Below are positions 35,250 through 37,756 of a stretch of DNA of 37,756 bases, piece by piece (the stretch's first letter is position 1; each line of letters opens with the position of its first letter). The DNA is from Usnea hakonensis (taxonomy: Eukaryota; Ascomycota; Lecanoromycetes; Lecanorales; Parmeliaceae), in the NCBI GenBank assembly GCA_013423325.1, contig BLJB01000820.1, positions 1 through 37,756 on the forward strand. The letters are read 5' to 3'. The notes beneath the pieces were generated by a model. It ran no database searches. It saw only the letters and a program-made list of their open reading frames with translations, and had not been told where the DNA came from. A program made the position numbers and the translations under genes.

Positions 35250-35475
35250 ATAAGCCCATCTTAAGCTTCTAGTTTAGAGCTAGAAAATATTCCCCTATAA
35301 GCGTAGTAAAGTTTAGTAGCCCATATAAGCTCGCCTTAGGCCCCTAGTCTAAAGCTAGAAGCGTAGTAAAGTTTAGTAGCCCGTATAAGCTTATCTTAGG
35401 CCCCTAGTCTAGAGCTAGAAAGTCATATATAAGCGTATCTAGATATAGCCTATCTAGAGCCGAAAAGTTATCTAT
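35250..35475 (+). repeat. 60-bp tandem repeats in the 3' region of C
   Basis: A 60-bp unit containing CCCCTAGTCTAAAGCTAGAA and GTAGTAAAGTTTAGTAGCCC repeats from about 35250 to 35420 (nearly three copies; 35301-35360 and 35361-35420 are close). A shorter derived unit containing TATAAGCGTA(T/C)CTAGA follows to about 35490. Confidence 0.85.
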
Positions 35476-35498
35476 AAGCGTACCTAGACCTAGTCTCA

Positions 35499-36262
35499 AT
35501 AGCTAGTACTATTTCAAGATTTATACATATTCTAGTCTTACTAGATAACAAGAAAGATATCGGACTCCTTAACTAAGAAATTATATAGCTACGAGAGGAC
35601 CGCGACCTTACTAATTTTAAATATATTATAATAGTAGAATTTTCCGCTTATTAGTACCGAGTAATTAGTATCTTTAGTATATATATCGCTTATTTAAAAT
35701 CCTTTTAGGATAATCGAGAAAAGCGCGATATTTCTAAAAAGATTAACTAAGTCCTTAAATATACCGAAAAAACTCTATAAAAGCTAGTAATAATAATTCT
35801 AGATATAGAGAAGCTAGTTATTAACTACTACTAAAACCGGCTTTTACTAGATTAGATTAATAGCTTCGATTATATCTATAATTTATAAGAGTTTAGCTTT
35901 ATTAATAATTATCTATATTCTAATACTTTTTAATAGTCTTTCTAGTTATATATATTTCCTTTCTAATTAACTATTTTCGATCGCTTATCTATATCCTATA
36001 GAGTTATTAATTATTATTATTATAAAATTCTTTTAAAATTAGTATTATTATCTTTAGGCGTAATTATTATCATCTCGTTATATAGATCCATCTTTCGGCC
36101 CTAGACTAGTATAATACTTTAATAACCGATAGCTCTAAAAGATAGTTATTATACGACTATTAATAAAGAGCCTCTAAAGTACTAAGTTCGATAGTTATCT
36201 ATATAGTCGGATACTTCTACTAATTTCCTAGTTATCTACTAATTATATATAAATACTTTTTA
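35499..36262 (+). pseudogene. extra ORF relic downstream of pol in element C, unidentified
   Basis: A single + frame of about 250 codons runs from 35499, broken only by TAA and TAG, as expected of RIP acting on a coding sequence. The first codon ATA followed by Gly/Ala-Ser-Thr could be a RIP-altered ATG. The first 145 codons are charged and helix-like (Leu-Arg-Glu-Asp-Arg-Asp-Leu-Thr-Asn-Phe-Lys, Asp-Asn-Arg-Glu-Lys-Arg-Asp-Ile); the rest is rich in Ser, Ile and Pro. I recognise no family. It lies after the chromodomain and before the purine tract, where additional ORFs of LTR elements occur. It could be a captured host gene fragment, an accessory ORF, or a piece of another element without visible borders. 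Confidence 0.45.
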
Positions 36263-36491
36263 ATCTACTATTTATAGTATATATTAGTTTTAAGCGAATA
36301 CTCTAGGCTCTAACTCGAAGAAAATAGGGTTATTATTATACCCCGGCTTCTAAATATAGTTTATAAGTACAGTTTCTAAGCATATTACCGAAGAAAGTCT
36401 AAATTTATAAGTCTACCCCTAGGATTTATATTATTATACCTAGTAATTAATCTCTAGTATTTACGAGGACATAAGAAATTTTTTTTTTTAT
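36263..36491 (+). other. element C 3' end before purine tract
   Basis: Non-coding as far as I can see; it ends in a T-rich run (about 36480-36490) immediately before the purine tract, a common arrangement in LTR elements. Confidence 0.5.
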
Positions 36492-36501
36492 AGCGGGGAG
36501 A
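36492..36501 (+). other. polypurine tract of element C
   Basis: AGCGGGGAGA directly precedes the 3' LTR and follows a T-rich run. It primes plus-strand DNA synthesis and confirms the + orientation of C. Confidence 0.8.
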
Positions 36502-36665
36502 TATTATAATAGTATTACTAGGAGTACTAGAAATAGGAAGGCCTACCTTTTACTATTACTAAGAATAGAAGGACCCACCTGGGGCCTACTATATCTAGAG
36601 ATTTCGTAGTTAAGAAATGTAGACTTCTTATACTACCTTTTTAAGACCTACCAGCTACCTTGACA
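36502..36665 (+). repeat. element C 3' LTR
   Basis: It pairs with 19296-19459 over 164 bp. The inner start is mutated (TATTATAATAG for TGTTATGACAG), and the outer end is intact (CCAGCTACCTTGACA). Confidence 0.97.
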
Positions 36666-37597
36666 ATCTACTTCTACTTCTATATTTAAACTAGAAATAC
36701 TCTCCCCGGTTATCTATATTTTATTAATAATTATTTATATTTCCTTATCTTCTAATACTCTAGAAAAGAATAATATCTATATAGAATTAATTATAAGAGT
36801 ATTAAAGAACTATTCTAATTTATATATTTTTAATATATATAATTTATCCTCTAATCCTTTTACTTTCTTAGTTTTAGTAGCTTAAAATAAACTCTATAAA
36901 CTATAAATATATATTAAAGCTATATAAGACTATTATAAGGTAGAATAGTAAATAGCTATATTAAAAAAATTCTTATCCCTTATTAAAAATAAGATTTAGA
37001 TATTTACTAAACTCTCTATAAATTATAATATCTTTATAGGGAGATAGATATATATATTTAAATAGAATCTAGTTATAAGGGAGATCCTACGACTTAACTA
37101 TAATAAGACTTTTACCTCGATTATTAAATTTATAAGTTATAAGGCTATCTTTATTCTAACTATTATATTAGATTAAAAGATTAAGTAAATAGATATTAAA
37201 ATAACTTTTTTATATAGCGTTATTAAGGAAGATCTCTATATAGAGTAGCTTACTAGAATAATAAATAATATAAAGTATATTTATAAGCTTAATAAGATTT
37301 TATATAATCTAAAGTAAGATCTTTATATATAATATAATATTTTTATAGAGTTTTTAAGATTATTAGAGTTTTTTTTTTTTTTTTTAATTAATATTAATTT
37401 TAGTATCTTTATTAATAAGAAGATTTATATTATTATTATTATCTATATAAATAATCTCTTTATTATTAATAAAGATTATATTAAAATCTAGACTATTAAG
37501 TTAGAGCTTAATAGACGATTTTATATAAAAGATCTCGAACTCTATATCTTCTATTTAGAAATAGTTATTATTCGAAATTAACTAAATTAAATCTTTT
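36666..37597 (+). pseudogene. pol: element E reverse transcriptase (copia)
   Basis: The frame continues from 19295 if one ATCTA is counted. After a Ser/Thr/Pro-rich linker comes the copia RT: Asn-Lys-Thr-Phe-Thr-Ser-Ile-Ile-Lys (YxETFAPVVK type, about 37100), Ile-Asp-Ile-Lys-Ile-Thr-Phe-Leu-Tyr (MDVKTAFLYG, first catalytic Asp, about 37190), and Tyr-Lys-Leu-Asn-Lys-Ile-Leu-Tyr-Asn-Leu-Lys (LNKALYGLKQ, about 37280). Then follow Ile-Tyr-Ile-Asn-Asn-Leu (YVDDL, Asp to Asn, about 37440-37457) and Phe-Tyr-Ile-Lys-Asp-Leu-Glu (FxMKDLG, about 37520). RNase H and the 3' LTR are not present before the sequence changes character. Confidence 0.87.
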
Positions 37598-37756
37598 ATC
37601 CCCTCCCTAGGGGAGGGTGGGAACAACACGACGCAAGGAAGAGAGAAAGGAAGGAGACGGAGGCGATAAGAGGAAGAGTACGGGGCTGGGGTGACACAGC
37701 CTGGCGCACCCTGTGGGAAGGCTACCGCACGGGTATACCCGAAAACGAGAGGACAC
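37598..37756. other. unmutated GC-richer segment at right edge
   Basis: From about 37600 the sequence keeps many CA and TG dinucleotides and is purine-rich and GC-rich, beginning with the near-palindrome CCCTCCCTAGGGGAGGG. It breaks off the E reverse transcriptase before RNase H, so it is probably the edge of another insertion or a junction with unique DNA. One + frame, in phase with E, stays open for about 53 codons to the end; this is too short to call a gene. Confidence 0.55.

Larger units (their letters stand above)
19296..36665 (+). mobile_element. element C: Ty3/gypsy chromovirus, about 9.7 kb without nested B
   Basis: LTRs of 164 bp lie at 19296-19459 and 36502-36665, with an exact ATCTA duplication at 19291-19295 and 36666-36670. 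Order on +: LTR, leader with 62-bp repeats, gag, RT, RNase H, integrase, chromodomain, a long 3' region with tandem repeats and an extra ORF, purine tract, LTR. Element B (26823-34532) is inserted in the 3' region. Subtracting B and one 5-bp duplication leaves 9655 bp, long for this group because about 2.4 kb follow the chromodomain. Confidence 0.95.
14756..37597 (+). mobile_element. element E: Ty1/copia retrotransposon, interrupted, right end outside or truncated
   Basis: E begins with TGTTAG inside the RT of D. The order on + is LTR, gag with knuckle-like cluster, protease, integrase, then RT: integrase before RT defines copia. It is interrupted by TIR element copy 2 (15188-15933) and by gypsy element C (19296-36665). 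The pol frame is continuous across C if one ATCTA copy is counted. The last recognisable E codons are near 37595, where an unmutated sequence begins; no 3' LTR is in the window. Confidence 0.88.

Noticed and set aside
14756..36665. One giant captain-bearing mobile element (Starship-like) carrying the whole block
   Set aside because: No tyrosine-recombinase (DUF3435-type) captain or cargo genes were seen, and every resolved boundary is that of an ordinary LTR, LINE or TIR element.
90..37597. Near absence of TGA stops, suggesting a genetic code with reassigned TGA or a mitochondrial origin of the AT-rich DNA
   Set aside because: All TG dinucleotides are rare, not only TGA. TAA/TAG sit at expected Gln and Trp positions, and nuclear LTR retrotransposons fill the window. 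RIP explains it.
1..37756. Search for tRNA, rRNA and riboswitch structures
   Set aside because: No cloverleaf with intact A/B boxes, rRNA core or known riboswitch motif was recognised. The hairpins seen are LTR or MITE palindromes.
37598..37756. Open frame of about 53 codons at the right edge, in phase with E
   Set aside because: Short, GC-rich and cut by the window end, with no recognisable domain. Being open in one of three frames over this length is not evidence of a gene.

Overview
The window is a graveyard of transposable elements from a filamentous ascomycete fungus (Pezizomycotina); I see no intact gene, tRNA, rRNA or host coding sequence. Over most of its length CA and TG dinucleotides are almost absent and TA is in excess, while CG, CC and CT remain. 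That is the signature of repeat-induced point mutation (RIP, CpA to TpA on both strands). Reading frames are broken almost only by TAA and TAG (from CAA, CAG and TGG), and TGA hardly occurs. The species cannot be named from this; the mix of chromodomain Ty3/gypsy elements, a Ty1/copia element, a LINE with a short-unit tail and TIR elements fits Sordariomycetes or Dothideomycetes.

The elements are nested and most boundaries resolve to the base. D, a Ty3/gypsy element on the + strand, is the outermost layer recognised. Its likely 5' LTR is at 1885-2093; gag, protease and the first half of RT run to 6047, and RT resumes at 14445-14755. D is interrupted by a 5'-truncated LINE (2584-3455, 13-bp target duplication), by gypsy element A on the minus strand (6048-14439, 170-bp LTRs, duplication AATAA) and by copia element E (from 14756, + strand). 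A contains a TIR element of 1.25 kb (10425-11671), which itself contains a 499-bp MITE (10495-10993). E contains a second, inverted copy of the TIR element (15188-15933) and, between integrase and RT, gypsy element C (19296-36665, + strand, 164-bp LTRs, duplication ATCTA). C is split by gypsy element B (26823-34532, minus strand, 166-bp LTRs, duplication CTAAT). E continues with its RT at 36666 to about 37597.

Two edges differ. The first 90 bases, with an AAATTC triplet repeat, and the last 160 bases, GC-richer and unmutated, keep CA/TG; they look like the ends of further insertions. A relic at about 322-1884 reads as coding but I cannot identify it.

The target-site duplications and the in-frame continuity of the interrupted ORFs (D RT across A; E pol across C) give a relative order: D, then E and A into D, C into E, B into C, the TIR elements into A and E, and the MITE into one TIR element. 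The most informative observations are the sparing of the outer edges of the nested LTR elements from RIP, a long 3' region of C with an unidentified extra ORF and 60-bp tandem repeats, and clusters of hairpins or palindromes in the LTR of A and in the innermost MITE. I found no evidence of a defence system, biosynthetic cluster or other functional host system.
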